Shown in pieces: positions 30,620 through 41,192 of a DNA stretch of 64,000 nt. The notes below the pieces were generated by a model. The model saw only the letters and a list, made by a program, of their open reading frames with translations, did not search any database and was not told the DNA's origin. Source of the stretch: Pseudarthrobacter sp. Fe7 (GTDB lineage: Bacteria > Actinomycetota > Actinomycetes > Actinomycetales > Micrococcaceae); contig CP099977.1 of NCBI GenBank assembly GCA_024372495.1, forward strand, positions 3,534,001-3,598,000, written 5' to 3'. The position numbers and the translations under genes are program-made. Numbering within the stretch: the first letter of the stretch is position 1; every line of letters begins with the position of its first letter.

Positions 30620-31861
30620 ACTTCCACCTCATCACCGGCGGCGAGCTCCGTTACGCCGGCAGGGACGTGGACCAGGACGTTGGACCCCGCTAGGGCGTGC
30701 ATCAGGTGCGAGGCCTCGCCGCCCGCCAGCTGCACGGTCCCGTCCGGCTGCAGGCTTCCACGCCGGACCTGGTGCTTCTGCCCGGGTGAGCTAAGCGGCT
30801 GGTCCAGGCGTGCCCGCAGCGGCAGCCTGGGTGCCGGCGCCCCCAGTATGGCCGACAGGGCGGGACGGAGGAACATCTCGAAGGACACCAGGCAGCTGAC
30901 CGGGTTGCCGGGGAACCCAAGGAAGGGGACATCGTCGAACGTGCCGATTCCCTGGGGACCACCGGGCTGCATGGCCACGTGCAGGAACTCGACGGGCTGG
31001 TCCGCCATCGTCTGGCGCACCACCTCGTACGCGCCCTTACTGACCCCGCCTGTGGTCACGATCAGGTCAGCGCGTTGGCTTTCGGCGCGCAGCAGGCTCC
31101 AGCAGCCCAGCCGGATCATCGGTGGAAATGCCGGTGCGGTGGACGGTCAGTCCGGCCTGCTTCATGGCTGCTTCCAGGAGGGTGCCGTTCGAATCGTAGA
31201 TCTTGCCCGGTGCGAGCTCCTGTCCGGGATCCACCACCTCGTCCCCGGTGGTCACGAGCAGGACGGTGGCCGCCTTGTGCACCGTCACCTCCGGGATGCC
31301 CAGGGCGGCGAGGAGCCCCAGCTGCGCCGGCCCCAGGCAGGTTCCGCCGGACAGGGCCCGCTCCCCTGCCGCGATGTCACTGCCGGCCGTACGCACGAAC
31401 GTTCCCGGTGCGGTGGCAGGCAGTTGCACTGTTGCGTTGCTGTCACCAGGGGCCAGGAAGCGGTCCGGTACCGCCCTCTCAATGGGGACGACGGCGTCGG
31501 CCCCCGCCGGGATCATGGCGCCGGTCATGATGGGCGCGGCCGTTCCCGGCGCCAGCGGTTGCGGGCTTGACCCGGCGGGAACCGGAGGCACAATGCGCAG
31601 GTGCGCGCCGCCGTCGGGAATGTCACCGGAACGGACGGCGTAACCGTCCATTTGGGAGTTGGCGAACGGTGGAAGGCTGAGCGGCGCGGCGACATGGTGG
31701 GCGAGGCCGCGGCCCAGCGCAAGGCTGAGCGGCAGGGTCTCCGTGCGGTCCGCCGCACTGAAGTGCTGCAGGAGGTCCGCGACGGCGGCGGCATGCTCCG
31801 CAACGGACCGCGCACCGTGTGCCGTGTGCTGGACGTGGCCGTGCAGGGGGTGACTGGTCAT
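30607..31861 (-). CDS. moeA: Molybdopterin molybdenumtransferase MoeA, frame broken
   Basis: Inserts molybdate into adenylated molybdopterin. Repaired length about 417 aa. Domain order fits MoeA: SQMDGYAVRSGD, PIMTGAMIPAGADAVVPIE, ATVLLVTTGDE, then after the break the MPT loop IVTTGGVSKGAYEVV, FLGFPGNPVSCLVSFE and a C-terminal beta domain. The break at 31094-31098 is an AGCT insertion; repair gives PAGLLELLRAESQRADL. It lies 23 bases after the oxidoreductase gene and overlaps moaC by 13 bases. Confidence 0.93.
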
Positions 31862-31884
31862 GGGTACGCCTTTTGTCGCGGCCT

Positions 31885-33557
31885 TCAGGATTTCACGTCC
31901 ACTCTAACCGTGTGCAATCCCGTGGCTCCGTCGGGTGCCGGCGGCCGCGCGGTTTCATCCTGCGGCTCCCCCTGCAGGTCGGTGGCGCGGACCTGGACCT
32001 CATACTGCCCCGGGGTGAGGTCCAGGGCCAGCTTCCACTGGTACCAGGTGTCCAACGAGATACCGGGGGCCAGTTCGGCTTCCCGCCAAGATCCCCGGTT
32101 GATGCGCACTTCCACTTTCCGGATGCCGGTGTGTTGGGCCCAGGCCACGCCGGCGAAGACCACTGATCCTGCACTGACCGGGCGCCCGTTGCGGGGGACG
32201 TCAATGCGCGACGACGTCTTGATGGGGCCGCGCGCGGACCAGCCCCGCGGAGTCCAGTACCCGGCGTCGTCAGCGAACCGGGTGACTTTGAGTTCCGTGA
32301 CCCACTTGGTGGCCGAGACGTAGCCGTAGAGGCCCGGGACCACCAGGCGCACCGGGAACCCGTGCTCGAGCGGCAGCGGTACACCGTTCATGCCCACGGC
32401 AAGCAGCGCGTCCCTGTCATTGGTGAGGACGTCCAGGGGCGTTCCGGCGGCCCAGCCGTCGGTGCTCCGGGAGAGGACCATGTCCGCCCCCGGCTGGAGC
32501 CCGGCCATGGCCAGCAGTTCCCGGACCGGCCAACCCAGCCAGCGAGCGTTGCCGATCAGGTCCCCGCCCACCTCGTTGGAGACGCACGCAATAGTGACGT
32601 GTCGTTCCACCAAGGGTTTCGCCAGAATTTCGGCGTACGAGAGCTGCACTTCCCGGGCCACCATTCCGGTGACTTTGAGGACCCAGGTATCCGGGTTGAT
32701 TGCGGGGACGGACAAAGCCGTGTCGATCCGGTAGAAGTCCGGGTTCGGGGTAACCAGCGGCGTCACGCCGGCCACGCCGTACTCTGCAGCGGCCGGGATG
32801 GGGGTGCCGGGGACGCCGGCGAGGGAAGGGCGATGCGGGCCCTCGCTTCGTTGACCGCGGCTGCGGCCCCACGCCAGATTCCCGCGAGTACTCCGCCCAC
32901 GGTGGAAGCCGCGGCAGTGATGCCGAGGGCCTGGAGGAAGCTGCGGCGGGAAGCCTCGGCCCGGGCGGTTTCCGCCAGCGCCGCGTTGGCGGGGCCCGCG
33001 GCTTCCCATGCCTGCAGCCTGCCGGCCAGGACGCGCAACAGCACGACGGCGGCTCCCGCGGCCAGGAGCGGAAGCACGGGGGCTGCCGGCGCCACCTGCG
33101 AACGCGTCAGGACCGCTGCCAGGCCCACCAGCCCGAAGACCCCCGTCACGGCAGCTCCTGCGAAGCGGCGGCGGCGTTCAAGGAACCCGGCAAGTGCGGC
33201 CAGCGCGGCAATGGCAAGCGCCATGCCGCCCAGGAGCGCGGCCTTGTCAGCCGTGCCGAAGACGGAGATGGCCCAGTCCTTGACGCCGGGCGGGACGGCG
33301 TCGATCACAGCCCCGCCCACCGCGGTCAGTGGCGACAGTGAGGGGCTGGCAAATCCCGCCAGCAGCTCCCCTCCCGCCACGCCGCCGGCTGCAGCAACTA
33401 TCCCGGCAGCCGCAGCCCACAGGGTCCCGGTGCGCGGGGCTGCCTGTTGCCGGACAGGACGTTCCGCATCCACCCCGGGGCCGGCGCCGACGTCGTCCGC
33501 CCTGCGCCTTTGCCGGAAATTCTTCACAACTTCAAGCATAGGTTCGCGGCCCGTCAC
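31885..33557 (-). CDS. Membrane-bound molybdopterin oxidoreductase (sulfite-oxidase fold), frame broken
   Basis: Repaired length about 557 aa. Four predicted transmembrane helices (about 45-70, 105-126, 132-151, 159-179) are followed by a twin-arginine-like motif, RRSFLQALG (Arg204-Arg205), and a fifth hydrophobic segment. Next comes an extracytoplasmic sulfite-oxidase-type Mo domain with the ligand Cys in HVTIACVSNEVGGD (about 325) and a C-terminal Ig-like dimer domain. The break is at 32823-32825, a run one base short; repair gives RIALPLAGVPGTPIP. It heads the moeA-moaC-mog-moaE transcript, so the Moco genes are produced along with a likely client enzyme. Substrate unknown. Confidence 0.82.
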
Positions 33558-33633
33558 CCGCTTGGTTGCCGCCCGGACGTCTTGCGCGGTGACCGTTCGG
33601 CGTCACGGGTGTGATGCGCGGCTCAACGTGGCG

Positions 33634-33639
33634 TAGCCT
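33634..33639 (+). promoter_or_regulatory. Candidate -10 box of moaA, leaderless transcript
   Basis: TAGCCT ends six bases before the moaA ATG at 33646, leaving no room for a ribosome site. This is consistent with a leaderless mRNA. A -35 element is not clear. Confidence 0.4.
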
Positions 33640-33645
33640 GAATTC

Positions 33646-34773
33646 ATGAGTGTCCAGCTAGGCATGCCGCAGCCGCGGGAGGAAGCAGCATCGGCGCTGC
33701 CGGCCGTTCCCGCACGCCGGCCCGCGGGTGCACCGGCCGGGCTGGCGGACCGGTATGGCCGCCGCGCCACGGACATGAGGCTGTCCCTGACGGACAAATG
33801 CAACCTCCGGTGCACCTACTGCATGCCCGCGGAAGGCCTGGAATGGCTGGCCAAGCAGGCGGTGATGTCCGCTGATGAGATTGTCCGGATCGTGCGGGTA
33901 GGCGTCGAACACCTGGGCGTCCGGGAACTCCGGCTGACAGGCGGCGAGCCCCTGGTCCGGCACGACCTCGTGGACATTATTGGTGCCCTGCGTGCCAACC
34001 ACCCGGACCTGCCGATCTCCATGACCACCAACGGCGTGGGCCTGGCGAAGAAGGCAGCGGCGCTCAAGGACGCGGGACTGACCCGCATCAACGTGTCGCT
34101 GGATTCACTGCACGAGGAGACGTTCACCAAGCTCACCCGCCGCCCGTTCCTGAACCAGGTCCTGGCCGGTGTGGACGCCGCCTGGGCCGCCGGCCTGGGC
34201 CCGGTCAAACTGAACGCTGTCCTGATGCGCGGCATCAACGACACTGACTCGCCGGAGTTGCTGGCGTGGGCATTGGAACGCGGATATGAGCTGCGGTTCA
34301 TTGAACAGATGCCGCTCGACGCCGACCACGGCTGGACCCGCCGCAACATGATTACCGCCGCCGAGATCCGCGGGTTGTTGTCCCGGGACTTCGTCCTCAG
34401 TGCCGATCCCCGGGCGCGTGACGGCGCCCCCGCAGAGCGGTTTGAGGTACGACGACGGGTAGCTGGGCCTGTGGGTACGCCAGGTCCCGTCCTGGGGACC
34501 GTGGGGATCATCGCCTCCGTGACCGAGCCGTTCTGCTCCGACTGCCGCCGCACCAGGATCACTGCCGAAGGCAAGATCATGAGCTGCCTGTTTTCACGCG
34601 AGGAGTTCGACCTCCTGGGCCTGCTGCGCGCGGGCGCCGATGATGGGGAACTGGCGCAGCGGTGGCAGGACGCCATGTGGATCAAACCAAAGGCCCACGG
34701 CATGGACCATGTGGGACTGGACGCCCCGGACTTCGTCCAGCCGGACCGCAGCATGAGCGCCATCGGGGGCTGA
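33646..34773 (+). CDS. moaA: GTP 3',8-cyclase MoaA
   Basis: Radical-SAM enzyme that starts Moco synthesis from GTP. 375 aa, intact. The first 4Fe-4S cluster ligands are Cys52, Cys56 and Cys59 in KCNLRCTYCMPAEG. The second cluster is in FCSDCRRTRITAEGKIMSC, and the C-terminus ends in the conserved Gly-Gly (SAIGG). LTGGEPLVRHDL is the usual SAM-binding segment. It is divergent from the Mo oxidoreductase gene and followed by moaD five bases later. Confidence 0.96.
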   Translation: MSVQLGMPQPREEAASALPAVPARRPAGAPAGLADRYGRRATDMRLSLTDKCNLRCTYCMPAEGLEWLAKQAVMSADEIVRIVRVGVEHLGVRELRLTGGEPLVRHDLVDIIGALRANHPDLPISMTTNGVGLAKKAAALKDAGLTRINVSLDSLHEETFTKLTRRPFLNQVLAGVDAAWAAGLGPVKLNAVLMRGINDTDSPELLAWALERGYELRFIEQMPLDADHGWTRRNMITAAEIRGLLSRDFVLSADPRARDGAPAERFEVRRRVAGPVGTPGPVLGTVGIIASVTEPFCSDCRRTRITAEGKIMSCLFSREEFDLLGLLRAGADDGELAQRWQDAMWIKPKAHGMDHVGLDAPDFVQPDRSMSAIGG

Positions 34774-34778
34774 TACGG

Positions 34779-35045
34779 ATGCTTGTACGTTATTTCGCTG
34801 CCGCACGCGCAGCCGCGGGCTTCGAGGAAGAGAAAATCCACCTGCCTGAGGGCGCCACGGTGGCGGACCTGCTCGCCGCCATGGCCGCCGTGGAGCGGCC
34901 GGAGCCACCGGCCGGGACCCCGCCGCTCCCCCGCATTCTTTCGCGCAGCAGCTTCCTGCTTAATGAGGTGGCCGTGCGGAACCAAGCAACGGTTCTTGGC
35001 CCCGACGATGTCGTGGACGTACTGCCTCCGTTCGCCGGGGGCTAG
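34779..35045 (+). CDS. moaD: Molybdopterin synthase sulfur carrier subunit MoaD
   Basis: 88-aa ubiquitin-like sulfur carrier that begins MLVRYFAAARAAAG and ends PPFAGG; the terminal Gly-Gly is the thiocarboxylation site. It forms the synthase with MoaE. It starts five bases after moaA and is certainly co-transcribed. Moco genes moeB/moeZ (activation) and mobA are not in this window. Confidence 0.93.
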   Translation: MLVRYFAAARAAAGFEEEKIHLPEGATVADLLAAMAAVERPEPPAGTPPLPRILSRSSFLLNEVAVRNQATVLGPDDVVDVLPPFAGG

Positions 35046-35125
35046 ATAGCCGGGTACTCGAGCGGCGCGACCATGTGAAGGCGCCTCGGGGTCGGAATGT
35101 CAGACCCTCGAGGGATGATGTCATC

Positions 35126-36784
35126 ATGGGAATCAGCGGCATTGCATCGGGGGTAGGGCAGGGCATTCAGGCCTGCGTTGCTGCCTTTGATTCGCTGGAC
35201 CGTGAGGATAATTTGCTGGCTGCGGGGGTCGGCGTTGGCGCTGATGTTGATGTGTTGCAGCGGCGGTATGAGATCCGGCTGGAACGGCTGGAGCTTACAG
35301 CCCGCCTGGAGGCCCAACTCGCCGCGGTGAAGGCAAGCGACGCTGCCGGGGCCGTCTGGTTCCAACAGGCCATGACCCCGCCGGACGCATCAGTCCATGA
35401 CCGCACGTACGCCGAGATGTCCGCCATCGAGGAAATCGCGGGGGTCCTGACCCTCAGCTCCGCCGCTGCCGGGGCGTTCGTGGAACAGTCACGCCGGGTA
35501 TGCGCCCTGCCGCCTGCCTTCGAGGCACTGTCCACGGGTGCGATGTCCTGGCAGCACGCCCGCATCGTTGCTGACGAAACCGAGGGCCTCACTCCTGACG
35601 CCGCTCAGGCACTGGTCGCGCACTTCTTCGACCCTGACGCACCCAACCCCGCCCGCGGCGCAGCCCCGGGTGACCTGGCCCCGGCCCGGTTCCGCGCCAG
35701 GGCCCGTGCCTGGCGGGAACGCCACCACCCCGAATCCATCGGGAAACGCCACGCCAAAGGTGCTGCCGACCGCCGGATGGAATACACCCCCGACCGCGAC
35801 GGCATGGCCTGGCTCTCCCTTTACCTGCCAGGGGACACCGCCTGCGCCATCTGGAACCGCACCACCGCCACCGCCCGCGGCCTCCAAGGACCCGACGAAA
35901 CCCGCACCCTCACCCAACTCCGCCCCGACATCGCCGCATCACTGCTCCTCGGCACCGGCAACACCGCCGCGATCGGGAAAGTCCCCGCCCCGCGGGCCGA
36001 TGTCCTGGTCACCGTGCCCGTGTTCTCCCTGCTCGGGCTGACCGACGAACCAGCAGTGTTGGATGGGTTCGGGCCCATCCCGGCGTCCATGGCCCGCAAA
36101 CTCATCGCCGACGGAGCCGACTCCTTCTACCGGGTCATCGTCGACCCCAGGGACGGGGCGCCCCTGGAAATCGGCCGGACGAACTACCGGCTCACCGAGA
36201 CCATCAAACGCTGGATCAGGATGCGCGACGGAAAATGCACCTTCCCCGGCTGCAGCAACCGCACCCCCGACAACGACACCGACCACCTCACCGCCTGGGA
36301 ACACGGCGGCACCACCAACGTCAGCAACCTGGCACAACTCTGCCCGAAGCACCACAGACTCAAACACAACAGCCAGTGGATCCCCGATCCGGCCACCCGC
36401 AATGAACCACCCGGCTGGACCTCGCCCACAGGGCGCCACTACAAACCCGAACACCCCGACCCCCAACCAACCCACTGGCCACCACGGATCCTGCCCGTGG
36501 ACGCTGCTGTGGTGTCCTTTGAACCGGAGGCGCCGCCAGATACTCCAGGACCCCTGGCCATCACCCCGCCTGCCTCCGCAGAGTCCGCGGAAGACCTCAT
36601 GTGGCAGCAGTTGGTTGCCTCCATGCCAGCGTGGCCCGATCCGCCTCCCGAAGAACCGCCCGGCCAGAACCTGCTGGATCCGGATGCGTTTTCACTGACA
36701 GATCCGCTGTTGGACGACCTCTATGCCCGGCTCGCATTCCTGCCGCCGGACCCTCTGGCGGGTCACCCCCTGATGCCGCTGTAA
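35126..36784 (+). CDS. DUF222 (13E12-type) HNH endonuclease-signature protein
   Basis: 552 aa, intact. The N-terminal DUF222 body spans about 1-250 (ERLELTARLEAQLAAVKAS, FVEQSRRVCALPPAFEALSTG). The HNH domain at about 365-412 has CTFPGCSNRTPDNDTDHL then AWEHGGTTNVSNLAQLCPKHH. The C-terminal ~130 residues are proline-rich and acidic. These genes occur in many copies in Micrococcales; function is unproven, and mobility or DNA repair roles have been suggested. The ATG is nested in the inverted repeat ATGATG-T-CATCAT (35116-35128). No LexA box is evident here. Confidence 0.85.
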   Translation: MGISGIASGVGQGIQACVAAFDSLDREDNLLAAGVGVGADVDVLQRRYEIRLERLELTARLEAQLAAVKASDAAGAVWFQQAMTPPDASVHDRTYAEMSAIEEIAGVLTLSSAAAGAFVEQSRRVCALPPAFEALSTGAMSWQHARIVADETEGLTPDAAQALVAHFFDPDAPNPARGAAPGDLAPARFRARARAWRERHHPESIGKRHAKGAADRRMEYTPDRDGMAWLSLYLPGDTACAIWNRTTATARGLQGPDETRTLTQLRPDIAASLLLGTGNTAAIGKVPAPRADVLVTVPVFSLLGLTDEPAVLDGFGPIPASMARKLIADGADSFYRVIVDPRDGAPLEIGRTNYRLTETIKRWIRMRDGKCTFPGCSNRTPDNDTDHLTAWEHGGTTNVSNLAQLCPKHHRLKHNSQWIPDPATRNEPPGWTSPTGRHYKPEHPDPQPTHWPPRILPVDAAVVSFEPEAPPDTPGPLAITPPASAESAEDLMWQQLVASMPAWPDPPPEEPPGQNLLDPDAFSLTDPLLDDLYARLAFLPPDPLAGHPLMPL

Positions 36785-36839
36785 ATCCGGTGGCGTGGCC
36801 GCCAACATCGTGCTGACACCCCCTTGAAGGATCATCAGG

Positions 36840-36902
36840 CACCCTCTTCGGAGAACCGTTAGGCGCTGCTACGGGGTACCCGTCTTCGGAGAACCGTCAG
36901 GC
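36840..36902. repeat. Two-copy direct repeat at the end of the DUF1579-like gene
   Basis: Minus-strand reading: GCCTGACGGTTCTCCGAAGA and GCCTAACGGTTCTCCGAAGA, 38 bases apart, at 36883-36902 and 36845-36864. The first copy contains the stop codon of the DUF1579-like gene, so the second looks like a small tandem duplication of the gene's end. Confidence 0.7.
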
Positions 36903-37403
36903 CCGGCGGAAGACCGAGCGCATGAACGGCCTGTACGCCGTGCCTTTGCCATGGGTGCCAGCGTCCGGCGCCTCCCCGCCGTCGTCCGGGGCAGCCGAAC
37001 GCAACGCGGTGACGTGAGTGAGGACGCCGTCCTCAACCGAGATGGTGTGATGTGTCCAACCGGTGGGACCCAAGCGTTCTACGCGGAGGATGCCGTTGCG
37101 CCAGGTGCAGCGGGCGGCGGTGCCGGGTGGCACGCCGGTGCTGTCCACGTAGTACCACAGCACATCGTTGTGGACGGGATCGACCGTGAAGATGCCGTGG
37201 CCTTCAAAATGGCTGCCGTCCGGTTCAACGTGCCGGTAGCTCTGCACCACACCGAGGCCTCCGGCGACCTGGCTGTAGGACACCTCGGCATCCATGGTGC
37301 GTTCCGGGCCCCACGGGCCGGGAGCCACCTGTGTGCGGCCCCGCCAGTGACCCAGCAGGCCCGTCAAAGCGGGGTGCCCGCGCTCCGGTACCGGCCCATC
37401 CAT
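36897..37403 (-). CDS. DUF1579-like / heme-binding-like beta-barrel protein
   Basis: 168 aa if started at MDGPVPERGHPALTGLLG, which has GGGGTGG upstream; an in-frame ATG at 37436 is possible. The stretches LLGHWRGRTQVAPGPWGPE, YRHVEPDGSHFEGHGIFTVD and VLWYYVDSTGVPP fit a DUF1579-like lipocalin-type fold. No catalytic residues can be named. It is convergent with the DUF222-HNH gene and downstream of the M16 protease gene by about 70 bases. Confidence 0.6.
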   Translation of the reverse strand: MDGPVPERGHPALTGLLGHWRGRTQVAPGPWGPERTMDAEVSYSQVAGGLGVVQSYRHVEPDGSHFEGHGIFTVDPVHNDVLWYYVDSTGVPPGTAARCTWRNGILRVERLGPTGWTHHTISVEDGVLTHVTALRSAAPDDGGEAPDAGTHGKGTAYRPFMRSVFRRA

Positions 37404-37474
37404 CGCCACGCCACCCCCTGCCGAAGATCGCCCCATACTCAGGATGGACCGCGCAGGGCAGCGGCGCCAGCTTT

Positions 37475-38819
37475 CTACAGCCCGAACGTTTCCGTCTCGT
37501 CGAACGGGCCTACCACGGTGACGGTCCGCGGCGCGGCAGCGAGTTCGGCTGCCAATTCCTGGACTTGTTCTGCGGTGACCGCCTTGATGAGGCGCAGGGT
37601 TTCATCGATGTCCTGGTATTCGCCGGAAACCAGGCTCGGCCCTGCCCAGTCGGGACATCCGGGAGCCGGTGTCCTCCAGGGCCAGGACAATTCCGCCGCC
37701 AAGCTGTCCAACGGCTTTGCGCAGTTCATCCTCGGAAATTCCGTGTTCAGCGAGCTTGTCCAGTTCCACGGCCAGCAGGTCCAGCACCTGCCGGACCTTC
37801 GACGGCGTGCAGCCCGCGTACATGCCGAAGTAGCCGGCGTCGGCGTAGGACGATGCAAACGAGTAGGTGGAGTACACCAGTCCGCGCTTCTCGCGGACTT
37901 CCTGGAAGAGCCTGGAGGACATGCCGCCGCCCAACACAGCATTCAGGACACTCATGACGTAGCGGCGTTCGTCGGTGGCAACGATGGTGGGGCATCCCAT
38001 GATGATGTTTGCCTGCTCCACCGCGCGCTTGACCACGTGCAGTCCTGCTGTCCCGGTGATCATGGCACGCTCGGTGGAACGGCGCTGCACCGGCGCCGCG
38101 TCCGGCGTCAGGGACCAGCCCGCGGTCTCTAGGGCGTCCACCACGAGCCCGCAGACGACGTCGTGGTCCAGCCCGCCCGCGGCGGTGATGACCAGCTCCT
38201 CCGGCTTGTAGTACCTGCGGTAGTGCTCCCACACAGAGTCCCGGGCGACGGCCTTGATCGCGGCGGGGGTGCCGCCGATGGGGCGGCCAAGCGGGTGGCT
38301 CCCAAGGACCGCGGCGACGAAGTGCTCATGGGCAACGTCGGTGGGGTCATCGCTGTCCATGGCGATTTCCTCCAGGATGACGTCCCGCTCCTGCTCCATC
38401 TCGTCAGGATCCAGCACGGCACCGGTGATCATGTCCGCGATGACATCGATGGCCATGGGCAGGTCCGAGTCCAGGACCCTGGCAAAGTAGCAGGTGCTTT
38501 CCTTGGCGGTGGCAGCGTTCGATTCGCCTCCCACCTCGTCAAAGGCGGAAGCAATCTCCAGGGCCGTGCGGCGCCTGGTGCCCTTGAACAGCAGGTGCTC
38601 AAGGAAGTGTGTTGACCCATGCTGGCCGGGAGCTTCGTCGCGGGACCCGACGCCCACCCAGAATCCTATGGTGGCTGACCGCTGGCCCGGCATCGCTTCC
38701 GTCAGTACCCGCACTCCCCCTGGCAGCACGGAACGCCGGACCTCGGACCCGCCGTCGGAGCCGTGGACCAGGGTGTCGCCGGCGTGGTTCTGCTCAAGCG
38801 GCAGGGGTACAACAGTCAT
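37475..38819 (-). CDS. M16 family zinc peptidase, frame broken
   Basis: Processing-peptidase-like protease, repaired length about 447 aa. The inverted zinc motif HxxEH is His71-Phe-Leu-Glu74-His75 (STHFLEHLLFKG), with Glu151 in ILEEIAMDSDDP as the third ligand at the usual 76-residue spacing. The second, inactive M16 domain begins near residue 230 (GLHVVKRAVEQANIIMG). The frame breaks at 37632-37636 (AGGCT for AGCT; repair gives LGRAELVSGEYQDID). It follows pnp, a conserved actinobacterial pair. Confidence 0.92.
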
Positions 38820-38865
38820 TGATGCCTTTCAGGACGGGCAGCCGGATCTGGCTGCCATCGTAACA

Positions 38866-38902
38866 GCGGCGGGACCGGTGGATCATCCACCGGTCCCGCC
38901 GC
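38866..38902 (-). terminator. Terminator between pnp and the M16 gene
   Basis: Perfect 18-base stem: left arm GCGGCGGGACCGGTGGAT, single-base centre, right arm its exact complement. It is 30 bases after the pnp stop and 46 bases before the M16 start, so it may attenuate rather than fully stop transcription into the M16 gene. Confidence 0.8.
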
Positions 38903-38931
38903 TTCATGCTTGTGCCGGGAAGCCCGGGCTT

Positions 38932-41192
38932 TTAGACGTCGGCGCCTTCAGCAGGCTCCGTGGCGTGGGCGCGCTCGGTGTCGGCCGAAGCCTCTTCCTC
39001 AGCTACCACGGGGGAAAGCGACAGCTTGCCACGGTCATCGATCTTGGTGATTTCCACCTGGATCTTCTGGCCGACGGACACCACATCATCAACGTTGTCC
39101 ACGCGCTTGCCGTTGGCCAGCTTGCGCAGGCTCGGAGATGTGCAGGAGGCCGTCCTTGCCCGGGGTCAGGGAAATGAAGGCACCGAAGGCGGTGGTCTTG
39201 ACCACAGTTCCCAGGTAACGCTCGCCGATTTCCGGAACCTGCGGGTTGGCGATGGCGTTGATGGCGGACCGTGCTGCATCTGCAGACGGACCGTTGGTGG
39301 CGCCAATGTAGACCGTGCCGTCATCCTCGATTGAGATGTCAGCGCCGGTGTCTTCCTGGATCTGGTTGATCATCTTGCCCTTGGGCCCAATAACCTCGCC
39401 GATCTTGTCAACCGGGATCTTGACCGCGATGACGCGCGGTGCGAACTCGGAGAGCTCGTCCGGGGTGTCGATGGCCGAGTTGATGACCTCGAGGATGTGC
39501 AGGCGTGCTTCGCGGGCCTGCTTCAGTGCTGCTGCCAGAACCGAGGCGGGGATGCCGTCGAGCTTGGTGTCCAGGTGGATGGCCGTGACGAACTCGGCGG
39601 TACCGGCCACCTTGAAGTCCATGTCACCGAAAGCGTCTTCGGCGCCGAGGATGTCGGTCAGGGCTGCGTAGCGGGTCTGGCCGTCAACCTGGTCGGAGAC
39701 CAGGCCCATGGCGATACCGGCGACGGCGGCCTTCAGGGGCACACCGGCGTTCAGCAGGGACAGGGTGGAGGCGCAGACGGAACCCATCGACGTCGAACCG
39801 TTGGAGCTGAGGGCCTCAGACACCTGGCGGATGGCGTAGGGGAATTCCTCGCGGGACGGCAGCACCGGCATGATGGCGCGCTCTGCCAGGGCGCCGTGGC
39901 CGATTTCGCGGCGCTTGGGCGATCCCACGCGGCCGGTTTCACCGGTGGAGTACGGCGGGAAGTTGTAGTTGTGCATGTAGCGCTTGCGCGTGACCGGCGA
40001 CAGCGAGTCGATCTGCTGTTCCATCTTGAGCATGTTCAGCGTGGTGACACCCATGATCTGGGTTTCGCCACGCTCGAAGATGGCGGAGCCGTGCACGCGG
40101 GGCAGAACCTCAACCTCGGCGGTGAGCTGGCGGATGTCCGTCAGGCCGCGGCCGTCGATGCGGATCTGGTCCTTCAGGATGCGCTGGCGCACAACCTGCT
40201 TGGTGACGGAGCGGAAGGCTGCGGAGAGTTCCTTCTCGCGGCCTTCGAACTGGCCGGCCAGGGAGGAGGTGACCTCGTCCTTGAGCGCGTCGGACGCGGT
40301 ATCGCGTTCCTGCTTGTCGGCGATCTGGAAAACCGCGGTCAGCTTCTCGGCGGCAGCGGATTCCACGGCGGCGTAGACGTCGTCCTGGTAGTCCAGGAAG
40401 ACGGGGAACTCGACCGTGGGCTTGGCAGCGCGGGCTGCAAGGTCGGCCTGGGCGTCGCAGAGTGCCTTGATGAACGGCTTGGCAGCCTCAAGGCCCTCGG
40501 AGACAACCTCTTCGGTGGGAGCGGTGGCGCCCTGTTCCTTGATCAGGTTCCAGGCGTTGTCCGTGGCTTCTGCCTCGACCATCATGATGGCGACGTCGTC
40601 ACCGGCCACGCGGCCGGCCACAACCATGTTGAACACGGAGTTCTCAAGCTGGGAGTGCTTGGGGAAAGCAACCCACTGGGTGCCGTTTTCGTCAGCGACC
40701 AGGGCAACGCGGACGCCGCCGATGGGGCCGGAGAAGGGCAGGCCGGAGAGCTGGGTGGACATCGAGGAGGCGTTGATGGCCACGACGTCGTAGAGCCTCG
40801 TCAGGGTTGATGGCCAGGACGGTCACCACGATCTGGACCTCGTTGCGCAGGCCCTTGATGAAGGCGGGGCGCAGCGGGCGGTCCATGAGGCGGCAGGCCA
40901 GGATGGCTTCGGTGGACGGCCGGCCTTCGCGGCGGAAGAACGAGCCCGGGATACGGCCCGCAGCGTACATGCGCTCTTCAACGTCGACGGTCAGCGGGAA
41001 GAAGTCGAAGCCTTCACGCGGGTGCTTGCCGGCGGTGGTTGCGGACAGCAGAGCGGTGTCATCGTCGATGTACACCATGGCTGCGCCGGCTGCCTGCTTG
41101 GCAAGGCGGCCGGTTTCGAACCGGATTACGCGCTTGCCGAAACGGCCATTGTCAATGACTGCTTCCGAGAACTGGATTTCGGGACCCTCCAA
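38932..41192 (-). CDS. pnp: Polyribonucleotide nucleotidyltransferase Pnp, frame broken twice
   Basis: 3'-5' phosphorolytic exoribonuclease of the RNA degradation machinery. Repaired length about 752 aa. Order: two RNase PH domains ([34 protein letters not shown]), KH domain ([21 protein letters not shown]) and S1 domain ([16 protein letters not shown]). The start is TTG at 41192 with GGAGGT eight bases upstream ([16 protein letters not shown]). Breaks at 40794-40798 (repair: [15 protein letters not shown]) and 39128-39132 (repair: [15 protein letters not shown]) are both AGCT insertions. Confidence 0.95.

Noticed and set aside
35090..35128. LexA operator upstream of the full-length DUF222-HNH gene
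   Set aside because: The inverted repeat ATGATG-T-CATCAT overlaps the start codon but lacks the CGAAC/GTTCG halves.
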